Shown: one piece after another, positions 34,808 through 45,126 of the stretch
Numbering within the stretch: the first letter of the stretch is position 1
Layout of the letters: each line of letters begins with the position of its first letter
NCBI RefSeq assembly: GCF_001618685.1
Contig: NZ_CP014342.1
Location: forward strand, 1-64,000
Direction: 5' to 3'
Source: Geobacillus subterraneus
GTDB taxonomy: Bacteria > Bacillota > Bacilli > Bacillales > Anoxybacillaceae
DNA length: 64,000 nt
The notes under the pieces: model-generated
The model's database searches: none
Seen by the model: the letters and a program-made list of their open reading frames with translations, nothing else
What the model was told of the DNA's origin: nothing
Translations under genes and position numbers: made by a program

Positions 34808-36109
34808 ATGATCTATGAATTTAAGCTGCCTGATATTGGCGAAGGGCTGCATGAAGCGGAAATCATCCGCTGGCTCATTCGCGAAGGGGATGTGGTCAAG
34901 GCCGATCAGCCGATCGCTGAAATTCAAACGGATAAGGCGATGGTGGAAATGACGACGCCGGTCGCTGGCAAAGTGGTGGCGCTTGCCGGGCCGGAAGGGG
35001 CGACGGTGAAGGTTGGAGAGCCGTTGATTGTCGTGGAAACCGAGGCGGCGGTGGCGGCCGAAGCGGCGCCGACTGACCATTTGGCTCAGGAGCCTGCGTC
35101 TGCTGTTCATATAGAAGCCCCGCGCCCAACGGTGGTGCGCAAGCGGGCGATTGCCGCGCCCTCGGTGCGCAAGCGGGCGCGGGAGTTGGGCGTTCCGATC
35201 GACGAAGTGGAAGGAACGGGCGAAGGCGGCCGGGTGACGCTCGCCGACTTGGAGCGATATGTCCGCGAGCGGGAAGCAGTCGTGGCGGTGGCAGAGCTAC
35301 GTGAAAGGAGCGGGGCCGCGGTTTTGCCAGTTGGGGGCACGGCGATAGAGCAAAAGGCGGACAAAGCCGCATGGACGTCCATCGCCAGCACGGAGCTTGT
35401 GGTTCCAGAAGAAGAGCGCATCCCGCTTCGCGGCTTGCGCAAAAAAATCGCCGAAAAAATGGTGAAATCGGCGTACACGGCGCCGCATGTGACCGGGATG
35501 GACGAGGTGGACGTGACGAAGCTCGTCGAGATCCGCAAAAACCTGGCCAGCGAGCTGGCCAAGGAGCAGATCAAGCTGACGTATTTGCCGTTTATTATTA
35601 AAGCGGTGACAAGGGCGCTGAAGCAATATCCGATGTTTAACGCTTCGCTCGATGAAGAGACGAATGAAATCGTCTTGAAAAAGCGCTATCACATCGGCAT
35701 CGCGACGGCGACGAAAGCGGGGCTTGTCGTCCCTGTCATCCGCGACGCCGATCAAAAATCGATCCGCGAGCTCGCCGTTGAGATCGCCGAGCTGTCGGAA
35801 AAAGCGCACCGCCAGGCGCTTCGCCTTGACGAGCTGCAAGGAAGCACGTTTACGATCACGAGCACCGGCGCGGGCGGAGGGTGGTTTGCGACGCCGATCA
35901 TCAACTATCCGGAAGTGGCGATTTTCGGAGCGCATGCGATCAAACGGCGCCCGGTTGTCGTCGGCGACGAAATTGTCATCCGCGATATGATGGGAATGTC
36001 GCTCACCTTTGACCACCGCGTCATTGACGGCGAGCCGGCCGGGCGGTTTATGCGGACGGTGGCCTACTATTTGGAACATCCGGAAGTGCTGCTTTTGGAT
36101 GCGCGGTGA
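34808..36109 (+). CDS. 2-oxo acid dehydrogenase E2 (dihydrolipoyl acyltransferase)
   Basis: Core subunit that moves the acyl group from E1 to CoA. Of 433 residues, 1-77 form the lipoyl domain with the modified lysine at 43 (IQTDKAMVEM), about 116-157 form the E1/E3-binding domain (APSVRKRARELGVPIDEVEGTGEGGRVTLADLERY), and the C-terminal catalytic domain ends with FDHRVIDGEPAGRF, giving His403 and Asp407. The ATG at 34808 follows AAGGGGAAGGGG. It resembles E2 of pyruvate or acetoin/branched-chain complexes. Its position before E1 is unusual, and an IS605-type element now separates it from E1alpha. No E3 gene is present, so a shared lipoamide dehydrogenase is assumed. Confidence 0.92.
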   Translation: MIYEFKLPDIGEGLHEAEIIRWLIREGDVVKADQPIAEIQTDKAMVEMTTPVAGKVVALAGPEGATVKVGEPLIVVETEAAVAAEAAPTDHLAQEPASAVHIEAPRPTVVRKRAIAAPSVRKRARELGVPIDEVEGTGEGGRVTLADLERYVREREAVVAVAELRERSGAAVLPVGGTAIEQKADKAAWTSIASTELVVPEEERIPLRGLRKKIAEKMVKSAYTAPHVTGMDEVDVTKLVEIRKNLASELAKEQIKLTYLPFIIKAVTRALKQYPMFNASLDEETNEIVLKKRYHIGIATATKAGLVVPVIRDADQKSIRELAVEIAELSEKAHRQALRLDELQGSTFTITSTGAGGGWFATPIINYPEVAIFGAHAIKRRPVVVGDEIVIRDMMGMSLTFDHRVIDGEPAGRFMRTVAYYLEHPEVLLLDAR

Positions 36110-36168
36110 AGGGCGGGCCTTTGCCCCATGTTGGAAAAGGGCGAGATGGGAAAAGGAACGAGCCGCCT

Positions 36169-36569
36169 GTCAACTACCCCCACTTAGCTAACGCTTGAAG
36201 TGGGGGCTTGCAACTCCCCAGAAGTACAAGCGGACTTCGTCCTCCTTCCTTGACTTGGGGTTGCATCAGGGCAGGTTGACAACTACCCAACGACGCAGGT
36301 CATGCCTGCATCGTTACCGATTCTCTCGGTGTGTCTGTTGGCAGTACTTGGCTTCCACACACAACAGACGGATCTACGCTCGATGTTTTACGGTTACAAC
36401 GTTTCCTGTAACCAACTCCATACATCGAGTAGCAGTTATTGGAGTGCCTTTATTAAACGGTTTTCTCCACGCCTTTATTATATCATACACAAAAGAAAAG
36501 GGGAACGCGCATTCCTCTCCCACTTACTCCCTTTGGTCGTTGAAGTGGGAGTCTCCTGCGCGAAATAGG
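36169..36569 (-). mobile_element. tnpB-less IS605-type element between E2 and E1alpha
   Basis: A 401-bp element in minus orientation. Its 3' end (plus-strand GTCAACTACCCCCACTT, with AAGTGGGGG nearby) and 5' end (CTCCCACTT with AAGTGGGAG) are the subterminal hairpins seen on the TnpB elements at 40275 and 60663. Read on the minus strand, TTCAT lies just before the 5' end, fitting a TnpB-type TAM. The 3' part is homologous to the element end at 63842 (shared reading LLQALAK in both). No transposase or tnpB frame remains. Boundaries are inferred from the other copies. Confidence 0.75.
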
Positions 36570-36596
36570 ATGAAAATACAAATGGGAGGGAAGCCC

Positions 36597-37676
36597 ATGT
36601 TTGATCCGGACCAATTGTCGGTCGAGGTCGTGCAAATTTTGGACGAAAACGGAAACGGCGACGAGAGGCAGCTGGCGGCGTTTTCCGATGAATGGCTGCT
36701 TCGCGCCTATCGGGAAATGCGGCGGGCGCGCGTCATTGATGAGCGGCTGTTGCGCATGCAGCGGCAGGGGCGGATCGGGACCTACGCCCCGTTCAGCGGC
36801 CAAGAGGCGGCGCAAATCGGCAGCGCCCTTGCGCTTCATAAAGACGATTGGATTTTCCCGAGCTACCGCGAAGTGGCGGTATGCTTGATGCATGGCATGC
36901 CGCTTGAACAGTTTTTCCATTACGTGCAGGGCCGCCTGTCGGGAAAACGGATGCCGGATGGGGTGAATATTTTTCCGACGCAAATCATCATCGCTGCTCA
37001 GACGCTTCATGCGGTCGGCTGCGCGTGGGCGTCGAAATTGAAGGGCGAACCGCACGTATCGGTGGCGTATTTCGGCGACGGGGCGACGTCAGAGGGCGAT
37101 TTTCATGAAGCGATGAATTTTGCCGCGGTGTACAACGTGCCGGTCATCTTTTTCTGCCAAAACAACCAATACGCCATCAGCGTCCCGTACCGGAAGCAGA
37201 CGGCCAGCCGGACGATCGCGCAAAAGGCGCTTGCATACGGGATGAAAGGGGTGCTCGTTGACGGCAATGACGTGCTGGCGGTGTACGAAACGATGAAGCA
37301 GGCCGTCGAAGCCGCTCGCCGCGGCGAGGGGCCGATGTTGATCGAGGCGCTCACCTATCGGCTCGGGCCGCACACGACGGCGGATGACCCGACGAAATAC
37401 CGCCGGCCGGAAGAAGTCGAGACATGGCGGGCGAAAGATCCGCTCCGCCGTCTGCGCCTGCTTTTGGAACGGCGCGGATTATGGACGGAAGCGCAGGAAG
37501 ACGCGCTTGTCGCCCAAGTGAATGATGAAGTGACCGCGGCGTACGAGGCGGCCATCGCCAGCAAGTCCGGTTTGATTGTCGATGCATTCGATTGTGTGTA
37601 CAGCGAGGCGCCCAAATTGCTGGCCGAGCAAAAAGACGAAGTGATGCGGCGCAAACAACGGAGCGGGGTGAGATAA
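36597..37676 (+). CDS. 2-oxo acid dehydrogenase E1 alpha subunit
   Basis: Thiamine diphosphate-dependent subunit that decarboxylates the 2-oxo acid. The 359-residue protein has the TPP motif GDGATSEGDFHEAMNFAAVYNVPVIFFCQNN at about 158-188 and the phosphorylation-loop region YRLGPHTTADDPTKYR near 268. The start is ATG 36597, after GGGAGGG, giving a normal length; the frame is open through the upstream mobile element but that is not coding. The stop overlaps the E1beta ribosome binding region by spacing of zero (TAAATG). Confidence 0.93.
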   Translation: MFDPDQLSVEVVQILDENGNGDERQLAAFSDEWLLRAYREMRRARVIDERLLRMQRQGRIGTYAPFSGQEAAQIGSALALHKDDWIFPSYREVAVCLMHGMPLEQFFHYVQGRLSGKRMPDGVNIFPTQIIIAAQTLHAVGCAWASKLKGEPHVSVAYFGDGATSEGDFHEAMNFAAVYNVPVIFFCQNNQYAISVPYRKQTASRTIAQKALAYGMKGVLVDGNDVLAVYETMKQAVEAARRGEGPMLIEALTYRLGPHTTADDPTKYRRPEEVETWRAKDPLRRLRLLLERRGLWTEAQEDALVAQVNDEVTAAYEAAIASKSGLIVDAFDCVYSEAPKLLAEQKDEVMRRKQRSGVR

Positions 37677-38654
37677 ATGGCGGAATTGACGATGATTGAA
37701 GCGATCAATGAAGCGATGCGCCAAGAGATGGAGCGCGATCCGCGCATCATCGTGCTGGGCGAAGATGTCGGCGAAAACGGCGGCGTCTTCCGGGCGACGG
37801 ACGGGCTGCTTGCGCAGTTTGGCGAGGGGCGCGTGTTTGATACGCCGCTTGCGGAATCGGGCATTATCGGCACGTCTATTGGATTGGCGATCAACGGCAT
37901 GCGCCCGATTGCCGAAATTCAGTTTCTCGGGTTTGTGTACCAGGCGATGGACCAGCTGGCGGCCCAGGCGGCGCGCATCCGCTTCCGCTCGGCCGGACGG
38001 TTTTCGTGCCCGATCGTCGTGCGCAGCCCGTACGGCGGCGGGGTGCGGACGCCGGAATTGCACTCCGATGCGTTGGAGGCGCTGTTTACCCATTCGCCGG
38101 GCTTAAAAGTCGTCATGCCGTCCAATCCGTACGATGCGAAAGGGCTGCTCATTTCCGCCATTCGCGATGAAGACCCGGTTCTGTTTCTGGAGCCGATGAA
38201 GCTGTATCGGGCGTTTCGCATGGAAGTGCCCGAAGAGCCGTACACGATTCCGCTCGGCCAAGCACGGGTTGTGAAAGAAGGAGACGATGTGACGATCATT
38301 GCTTGGGGGGCGACCGTGCCGCTTGCCGCCAAAGTCGCCGCCGAGATGGAAGCGAAAGGGGTCAGCGCGGAAGTCATCGACCTTCGCTGCCTTCAGCCGC
38401 TCGATATCGATGCCATCCTCGCCTCGGTCGAAAAAACGGGACGGGTGATGATCGTCCATGAAGCAGTGAAAACGGGCGGGTTTGGCGCCGAAGTGGCGGC
38501 CTTGATCAGCGAGCGGGCGCTGTTTTCTCTATCAGCTCCAATCGTGCGTATCGCCGGCTACGACACGCCGTATCCGGTGCCGTCGGTGGAGGATGATTGG
38601 CTGCCGAACGCCGAGCGGATTGCGGAAGGAATTGAAACGTTGCTCCGTTACTAA
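37677..38654 (+). CDS. 2-oxo acid dehydrogenase E1 beta subunit
   Basis: Partner of E1alpha in the heterotetramer that forms the TPP active site. The 325-residue protein has the family motifs LGEDVGENGGVFRATDGL near residue 25, FDTPLAESGIIGTSIGLAINGMRPIAEIQF near 53, and VRSPYGGGVRTPELHSDALEALFTH near 115, with the transketolase C-terminal domain after residue 200 (VIDLRCLQPLD). It begins directly at the E1alpha stop. The neighbouring GlcD-type oxidase could supply pyruvate from D-lactate, making pyruvate a reasonable substrate; branched-chain 2-oxo acids are the alternative. Confidence 0.93.
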   Translation: MAELTMIEAINEAMRQEMERDPRIIVLGEDVGENGGVFRATDGLLAQFGEGRVFDTPLAESGIIGTSIGLAINGMRPIAEIQFLGFVYQAMDQLAAQAARIRFRSAGRFSCPIVVRSPYGGGVRTPELHSDALEALFTHSPGLKVVMPSNPYDAKGLLISAIRDEDPVLFLEPMKLYRAFRMEVPEEPYTIPLGQARVVKEGDDVTIIAWGATVPLAAKVAAEMEAKGVSAEVIDLRCLQPLDIDAILASVEKTGRVMIVHEAVKTGGFGAEVAALISERALFSLSAPIVRIAGYDTPYPVPSVEDDWLPNAERIAEGIETLLRY

Positions 38655-38763
38655 ACGAACCATGCCATCCGGGTCGATCGATCCACCATCAGAGTGCGTC
38701 AAGAGAAAAGGCGGCGCATCGATGGGTGGCGCCGCTTGATCCGATCGGGTGAGGAGGAGAACG

Positions 38764-40131
38764 ATGAACGTATACGAATCACTGCTTGAATTGATCGGCG
38801 ACCGCGAGCGGGTGAGCATCAATGAAACGGTGCTCGAACACCACAGCAAAGGCATCGCCTACCATGCGCCGCATGCGCCAGATGTCGTCGTGTTTCCGAA
38901 AACAGCGGAGGAAGTGAGCCGGGTGATGGCGTTTGCCAACGAGCATCGCATTCCGGTCACGCCGTTTGGCGCCGGCACGAGCTTGGAAGGGCATGTCATT
39001 CCAGTTGCGGGCGGCATCAGTTTGGATTTGACGTTGATGAACAACATCATCGACATTCGCCCGGACGATTTTCTCGCCATCGTCGAGCCGGGAGTGACGC
39101 GGTTGCAACTGAATGAGGCGCTGAAGCGATATGGGTTGTTTTTCCCGGTCGATCCGGGTGCGGACGCGACGATCGGCGGCATGGCGGCGACGAACGCGAG
39201 CGGCACGAACTGCGTGAAATACGGCGTCATGCGCGATCAAGTGCTCGGATTAGAGGTGGTGCTCGCGGACGGTTCAGTCATTCAGACGGGAAGTTTGGCG
39301 GTGAAATCGTCGGCCGGCTATGACTTGACCGGCTTGTTCGTCGGATCGGAAGGGACGCTTGGCGTGTTCACCCGTCTTATTGTCCGCCTGCATGGCATTC
39401 CGGAGGCGACAACGGCCATCAAAGTGTGCTTTCCGTCGCTTGAGGCGGCAGCGCAAGCGGCGTTTGCCGTGCTGAAAGCGGGCGTCGGTCCGGGGAAAAT
39501 CGAGCTCGTTGACGAGGCGACGATCGCGGCGGTCAATGCGTACAAAAAAACCGATTACCCGGTGAAACCGACGCTGTTTATTGAACTGAGCGGCAGCCCG
39601 TCAAGCGTCGAGGACGGAACAAAGCTTGTCAACGAATTGTGCGAAGGGGAGGGGGCGGTTTCATTTACGGTTGAAACCGACTCGCTCGCCCGCGCGAAGC
39701 TGTGGGAAGCGCGCCACCATGCGGCGTTTGCCATTCAAGCCGCCTATCCAGGCAAGGCGATGCTCTCCACCGACGTGTGCGTGCCGCTGTCCGAACTGCC
39801 CGGCGCCATCGCCGATACGCGTCGGCTTGTTGATGAGCAGAACATGACCGCCGCCATTTTCGGTCATGTCGGCGATGGCAACTACCATACCGTGCTTGCC
39901 TTTGATCCGAATGACGCCGAGGAGATGGCGCGGATCGAACGCGTGCACGCCCATATCGTCCGCTATGCCTTATCGCGCGGCGGCACATGCACGGGAGAGC
40001 ACGGCATCGGCATTGGCAAACGGACGTTTTTGCGCGAGGAAAAAGGCGACGCCGTCGTTTGGATGAAACGGTTGAAACAGCTGTTTGACCCGAACGGCAT
40101 TCTCAATCCGGGGAAAATCTTTTTGCCGTAA
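38764..40131 (+). CDS. glcD: FAD-linked oxidase, GlcD / D-lactate dehydrogenase type
   Basis: Oxidises a 2-hydroxy acid (glycolate or D-lactate) to the 2-oxo acid with FAD. Of 455 residues, the N-terminal FAD-binding domain carries PVTPFGAGTSLEGHVIPV near 70 and DPGADATIGGMAATNASGTNCVKYGVMRD near 130, and the C-terminal oxidase domain carries FGHVGDGNYHTVL near 365 and CTGEHGIGIGKRTFL near 415. GGTGAGGAGGAG precedes ATG 38764. It lies 109 nt after E1beta with no terminator between, so it is probably part of the operon and supplies its 2-oxo acid. Partner subunits GlcE and GlcF are not encoded here. Confidence 0.9.
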   Translation: MNVYESLLELIGDRERVSINETVLEHHSKGIAYHAPHAPDVVVFPKTAEEVSRVMAFANEHRIPVTPFGAGTSLEGHVIPVAGGISLDLTLMNNIIDIRPDDFLAIVEPGVTRLQLNEALKRYGLFFPVDPGADATIGGMAATNASGTNCVKYGVMRDQVLGLEVVLADGSVIQTGSLAVKSSAGYDLTGLFVGSEGTLGVFTRLIVRLHGIPEATTAIKVCFPSLEAAAQAAFAVLKAGVGPGKIELVDEATIAAVNAYKKTDYPVKPTLFIELSGSPSSVEDGTKLVNELCEGEGAVSFTVETDSLARAKLWEARHHAAFAIQAAYPGKAMLSTDVCVPLSELPGAIADTRRLVDEQNMTAAIFGHVGDGNYHTVLAFDPNDAEEMARIERVHAHIVRYALSRGGTCTGEHGIGIGKRTFLREEKGDAVVWMKRLKQLFDPNGILNPGKIFLP

Positions 40132-40222
40132 CGCTTCGTCCGTATGGCGGTTCAACGGATGAAGGTAATAGCGATTTTCTCCCAACGATCACTAGGGAAA
40201 GACCGTCCTGCATGTGGAAAAG

Positions 40223-40251
40223 GGTGCTCCGAACGAATGGAGCACCTTTTT
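40223..40251 (+). terminator. Rho-independent terminator of the E2-E1-glcD cluster
   Basis: GGTGCTCC pairs with GGAGCACC across an 8-nt loop, followed by five T. Confidence 0.92.
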
Positions 40252-40274
40252 CTTCTTGTGTTTCCTGACCAGGA

Positions 40275-40420
40275 GTGAACTACCCCCACTTAATTTTCTA
40301 GCGAAAATTTGAAGTGGGGGCTTCCAAAGAAGTTTGACTGCTTCAAGCAATCCTTATTCTTTGAGGCGTGTCCACTTCGCCGCTAGAGCATAAGACACTC
40401 AGGTCTACAGCTTTACTTTT
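40275..40420 (-). ncRNA. Probable omega RNA (reRNA) at the tnpB 3' end
   Basis: In TnpB elements a guide RNA overlaps the tnpB 3' end and the right end, and its guide is the flanking DNA. Here the minus-strand right end ends in the hairpin CCCCCACTT / AAGTGGGGG and GTAGTTCAC at 40275. The guide would then begin TCCTGGTCAGGAAACA (40274 down to 40259). The 5' limit is a guess; the placement is by analogy and the 3' end by comparison with the second copy. Confidence 0.5.
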
Positions 40421-41590
40421 CTTTAAGATGTTTAATGCGCCATTGACATCAGCATTAATTAGTTTGCCAGACTTTGTTCGATACAAGCCGCGCTTAATAC
40501 GTTTGCCGCTGAACTTATATTCTTTTGGATTGTCGGCATTATATTCAGGAATCTCATCGCCGTCAAAAAAGCTGGCTTGAGACGTATAGGATTCTTCCTG
40601 TTTCAAGAATTCAATGCCGTAAAATTCACAAAGATATTCTAGTTTTTCTTTTATGTTACCGAGAGGAATATTGACAAAGTTTTGATTTGTCTTTTTTCCT
40701 AGATTCATATTGCGTTGCCATGTTTCCGCATAGCCAATGACAAGTTTGCCAATTTGATTTTCAATACAGTAGTTAATGATGTAACGGCAAGTCTTGTTGA
40801 TATAATCATTCACTTTATTATTGCGATTCATAGCAAGCAACGCCTGTTTACGAGTCGTGCCTTTGATTTTTTGCTTATCTTTCATGCTTTGAAGTCTGGC
40901 ATTTTCTTTGTTAAACCATTGATTTATACTTTTTAATCTCCGCCCATCAATGATGAATGATCTGCCGTCTGATGTGACACAAGTGGCAAGATTGTTTAAT
41001 CCTAAATCAATGGCCAGTGCTTTTTGGTCATTTAATTCTCTTTGATCTTCAGGCATTTCATATTTGTACTGAATCTCAAAGAACCTGGCATGATGCTTAG
41101 GAATGATTTCAATCTGCTTAATCTTTTTGTCCAGTAACACAGGCGGAATCGTTATCGTGATAGGCTTGTGAGTCTTTTTAAATAGGCGAGAATACGGTAT
41201 CGTGAATTTGTTGCCGTCTATACGAATCTGGCCAATGATCAGTGAATGAAAGCCATCTTTTTTAAGATATTTTGGAATACTGATAGCCTTGTGGTCATAT
41301 TTTCCTTGTTTGGCAAGACTGATCAAACCAAAGAAAGATTTAAAGGCTTCATTGACCTTTTTTAAAATTTGCTGTGCCATGTTGCTGTTTAACAGCTTAT
41401 AGTTTTCGTTAGTTTTTGCAAGATGATCGTTTTTCTCATAATTAAGAAATTCCTTGTGTTCAAAATAGTATTGTCTGACATTGTACAATCCGACGTTGTA
41501 CATGTTCTTGGCAATATGGCACAGTTCTCGAAGAGTCAAGTATTCTTCTTTGGTCAAACCATTTAGCTGTTGTTTGATACAAAAATACAT
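40343..41590 (-). CDS. tnpB: TnpB RNA-guided endonuclease, zinc-ribbon-less variant
   Basis: A 415-residue RuvC-like nuclease that, with omega RNA, cuts the empty donor site and keeps the element in the genome. The RuvC residues are present: Asp in [14 protein letters not shown], Glu in [13 protein letters not shown], and Asp in [12 protein letters not shown]. Unlike typical TnpB it lacks the CXXC pairs of the zinc ribbon between the second and third RuvC motifs; the segment instead reads [19 protein letters not shown]. The start is ATG at 41590 with GGGAGGTG upstream; five more codons are open. The frame is intact, but the 5' end of the element is split by the nested insertion 70 bp upstream. 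Confidence 0.9.
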   Translation of the reverse strand: MYFCIKQQLNGLTKEEYLTLRELCHIAKNMYNVGLYNVRQYYFEHKEFLNYEKNDHLAKTNENYKLLNSNMAQQILKKVNEAFKSFFGLISLAKQGKYDHKAISIPKYLKKDGFHSLIIGQIRIDGNKFTIPYSRLFKKTHKPITITIPPVLLDKKIKQIEIIPKHHARFFEIQYKYEMPEDQRELNDQKALAIDLGLNNLATCVTSDGRSFIIDGRRLKSINQWFNKENARLQSMKDKQKIKGTTRKQALLAMNRNNKVNDYINKTCRYIINYCIENQIGKLVIGYAETWQRNMNLGKKTNQNFVNIPLGNIKEKLEYLCEFYGIEFLKQEESYTSQASFFDGDEIPEYNADNPKEYKFSGKRIKRGLYRTKSGKLINADVNGALNILKKSKAVDLSVLCSSGEVDTPQRIRIA

Positions 41591-41660
41591 TTTTTCACCT
41601 CCCATCTAACTATATTATACTATATTTTACTGAATCTATCCTATTTTCAGCAAAATATAG

Positions 41661-43368
41661 AGTCAGTCAAGACTTTGTGGAGAACATTTTTTCGGTTCAC
41701 TACGGGCGTTGTCAATCACTAGTTAGCGAACCATTTTCAGGAGTTGATATCGTAAGCGCTTTCGGACTCTCATCCCTCATCTTGAGGTGATGATATTTTG
41801 TTCCATTTTTTTACACCCAACCAAAATCCCGAAGCGCCGACAACGCTTGATGGATCGGCGTCCCGGATGACCGCTGCAGACACGGTAGATTCTGACGCAC
41901 CACATCTGCCCACAACCGTCCGGCCTTCCGTTTGGCCTGTTCGATCCGCTTGGACTTTGTTGAGGCCGAGACGGCCGACTGGGGCTCTTGCTCCTCCCAC
42001 CGTCCCTTTCTCCACCCGATCCCGTCGATTCGGGCTGCCATCGCCCTCAGAAACGCCCGAAGCCCTTGGTCTTTCCAGCTGCGGCGGGATTTCACCCGAT
42101 GCGCAAACCGGCTCATCACGCTCTCGGCGTGGCCCATCGGACGCATGCCGGTCGTCTCCACCCCTTGCTCCGACAGCCACTCCCGATAGTCCCGGATGCA
42201 TCCCGGCATTGACTCGATCCGGCGGATTATGGCAGCCATCTGCTTCTCTTTCGCTTCGTCCTCCAACGTGCCGACCGCGCTGTTCAGCTCCACCAGAAGC
42301 CCCTCTTCGTCTTGTTTCGCCAGCTTCTTCCGCACCTCCCGCCAACGCGGATGGCCGGACAGACACTGACGCAGCTCCCGCGCCACATGAAATCGATCCA
42401 GCTGAAAGCAGGCTCGCTTTCCAAAATACTCCCGGCAGGCTGTGATCCACGACGCCGCGTCGCCGTTGATGATCAAAAGGTCCCGGCACGGGTCATAGGC
42501 ATATTCGTTCATCAGCCACTCTTCAAACCGTTCCCACACGTCTCCCACCCCTTCATGGAGGTAGTGGCGCCGGTTCACGAGCTTGAGCTGCGAACCGTTT
42601 CGTTTCCATCCCTCGTGAACCGCCAGGATTTTCTCTTCTTTCGCCCGTTTCCCTTTCCCCTGGCGGGAAATGAACAGCCCATCCGCCTCCACAAACAGCA
42701 CTCGGCCGTGCCGTTGGGAAACAGGGTGGTGCAGCGAGACAGGGGCCTCCAGCACCAGTTGGCGAATCGCCTCGTGGCTTAGGACCGCATACCCCACGAT
42801 CGACTCCAACGTACGGGCCGCTTTGCGGTAGGAAGAGCACTCTACGGCCAACTCGACCGCCGTTTCCTCGAGGCAAGGGCTGATCGACTGCGCTCCATCA
42901 AAGCCCAGTTCGGCATCCAGCAAGAAGGTATACGCCCCCGCCTGCCGATCATAGTAGTAGTTCCGTCGAAACGTCACTTCTCCAAACAGCGTTTGGATCG
43001 TGGTCGGCCGTTTGTCTTTCAGCTGATACCGGCGCTTGTCCCGCGCTTCCGCCAGTTGTTGATCAATCTCCTCCAAAAGGGCCGCCAACAAGACAGCGAA
43101 CACCTTTTGAAGAGTTCTGACGAATTGTTCCTCCAGCTCTTTTAATAAAGGCCATTCTGTGGTAAGATGTTTCATGGACTCTCTCCCTCCTGTTTTCGGT
43201 TGATGTTGACAATCACCATCATAGCAGGGAGAGAGTCCTTTTTGCATGACATTTGCTTTTTTCTACCGCGCTTCGCTTGGTGGCCCCGACGAGCGTCGCG
43301 AACAAAAGTTCGCAACCCTCGTCGGGGAATCATTCCTGAATGTCACCCACAAATATTTTACTCACACC
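41661..43368 (-). mobile_element. ISLre2-type insertion sequence nested in the TnpB element
   Basis: A 1708-bp element flanked by the 9-bp direct repeat AAAATATAG (41652-41660 and 43369-43377). The uninterrupted site, with one AAAATATAG, is visible in the second TnpB copy near 60738. Ends share partial inverted similarity (TTTGTGG with CCCACAAA region). The 9-bp duplication agrees with the ISLre2 family. Confidence 0.92.
41811..43175 (-). CDS. ISLre2-family transposase (UPF0236)
   Basis: A 454-residue transposase. Conserved features: FGEVTFRRNYYYDRQAGAY near residue 65, LFVEADGLFISRQGKGKR with an acidic residue near 165, IINGDAASWI near 235, FQLDRFHVARELRQ near 258, and the C-terminal GAQS-like basic region. 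The start is ATG at 43175 on the minus strand, following AGGAGGGAGAG; 24 more codons are open upstream but unsupported. The frame is intact. Confidence 0.9.
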   Translation of the reverse strand: MKHLTTEWPLLKELEEQFVRTLQKVFAVLLAALLEEIDQQLAEARDKRRYQLKDKRPTTIQTLFGEVTFRRNYYYDRQAGAYTFLLDAELGFDGAQSISPCLEETAVELAVECSSYRKAARTLESIVGYAVLSHEAIRQLVLEAPVSLHHPVSQRHGRVLFVEADGLFISRQGKGKRAKEEKILAVHEGWKRNGSQLKLVNRRHYLHEGVGDVWERFEEWLMNEYAYDPCRDLLIINGDAASWITACREYFGKRACFQLDRFHVARELRQCLSGHPRWREVRKKLAKQDEEGLLVELNSAVGTLEDEAKEKQMAAIIRRIESMPGCIRDYREWLSEQGVETTGMRPMGHAESVMSRFAHRVKSRRSWKDQGLRAFLRAMAARIDGIGWRKGRWEEQEPQSAVSASTKSKRIEQAKRKAGRLWADVVRQNLPCLQRSSGTPIHQALSALRDFGWV

Positions 43369-43684
43369 AAAATATAGTTAAGGCGATTCATCTCCCACTT
43401 ACTCCGCTTCGCTTTGTTGAAGTGGGAGTCTTCTCGCCTAATTAAGATAAAGAGGGCCGTTTCTCGCATTTCATGAACCGCTCTCCCGGTTGTTTTTTGT
43501 ATCCTGCGCGCCGGCTTGTCCTATTTTGTAACCGTTTGTTACTCCGAAGAAACAATTGTTTTTCGCGTTCGTGGCGTTACAAAAAGCCGCCGCGCCCTTT
43601 ACTTTTTGCATGAAACGCGGTTTATTGGTGATAGATAAAACGATTCAATCGACGGGGTTTGCTTTGGGAAAGGAGACGATTTGA

Positions 43685-45121
<1,437 letters not shown>

Positions 45122-45126
45122 CCTTG

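Larger units (their letters stand above)
40275..43446 (-). mobile_element. IS605/IS1341-type TnpB element, interrupted by an ISLre2-type element
   Basis: The 3' end (right end, plus coordinates 40275 onward, GTGAACTACCCCCACTT) and the 5' end (ending at 43446, CTTAATTAGGCG on the minus strand) match the second copy at 60663-61388. On the minus strand TTTAT lies directly before the 5' end, the same pentanucleotide as at the second copy, so it is likely the TAM. Without the nested insertion (41661-43368 plus one 9-bp duplication) the element is 1455 bp. It has no TnpA gene, so it depends on one elsewhere. Confidence 0.88.

Noticed and set aside
36302-36568. 88-codon ORF within the 36169 element.
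   Set aside because: It crosses the element hairpin end, has no ribosome binding site and resembles no known protein.
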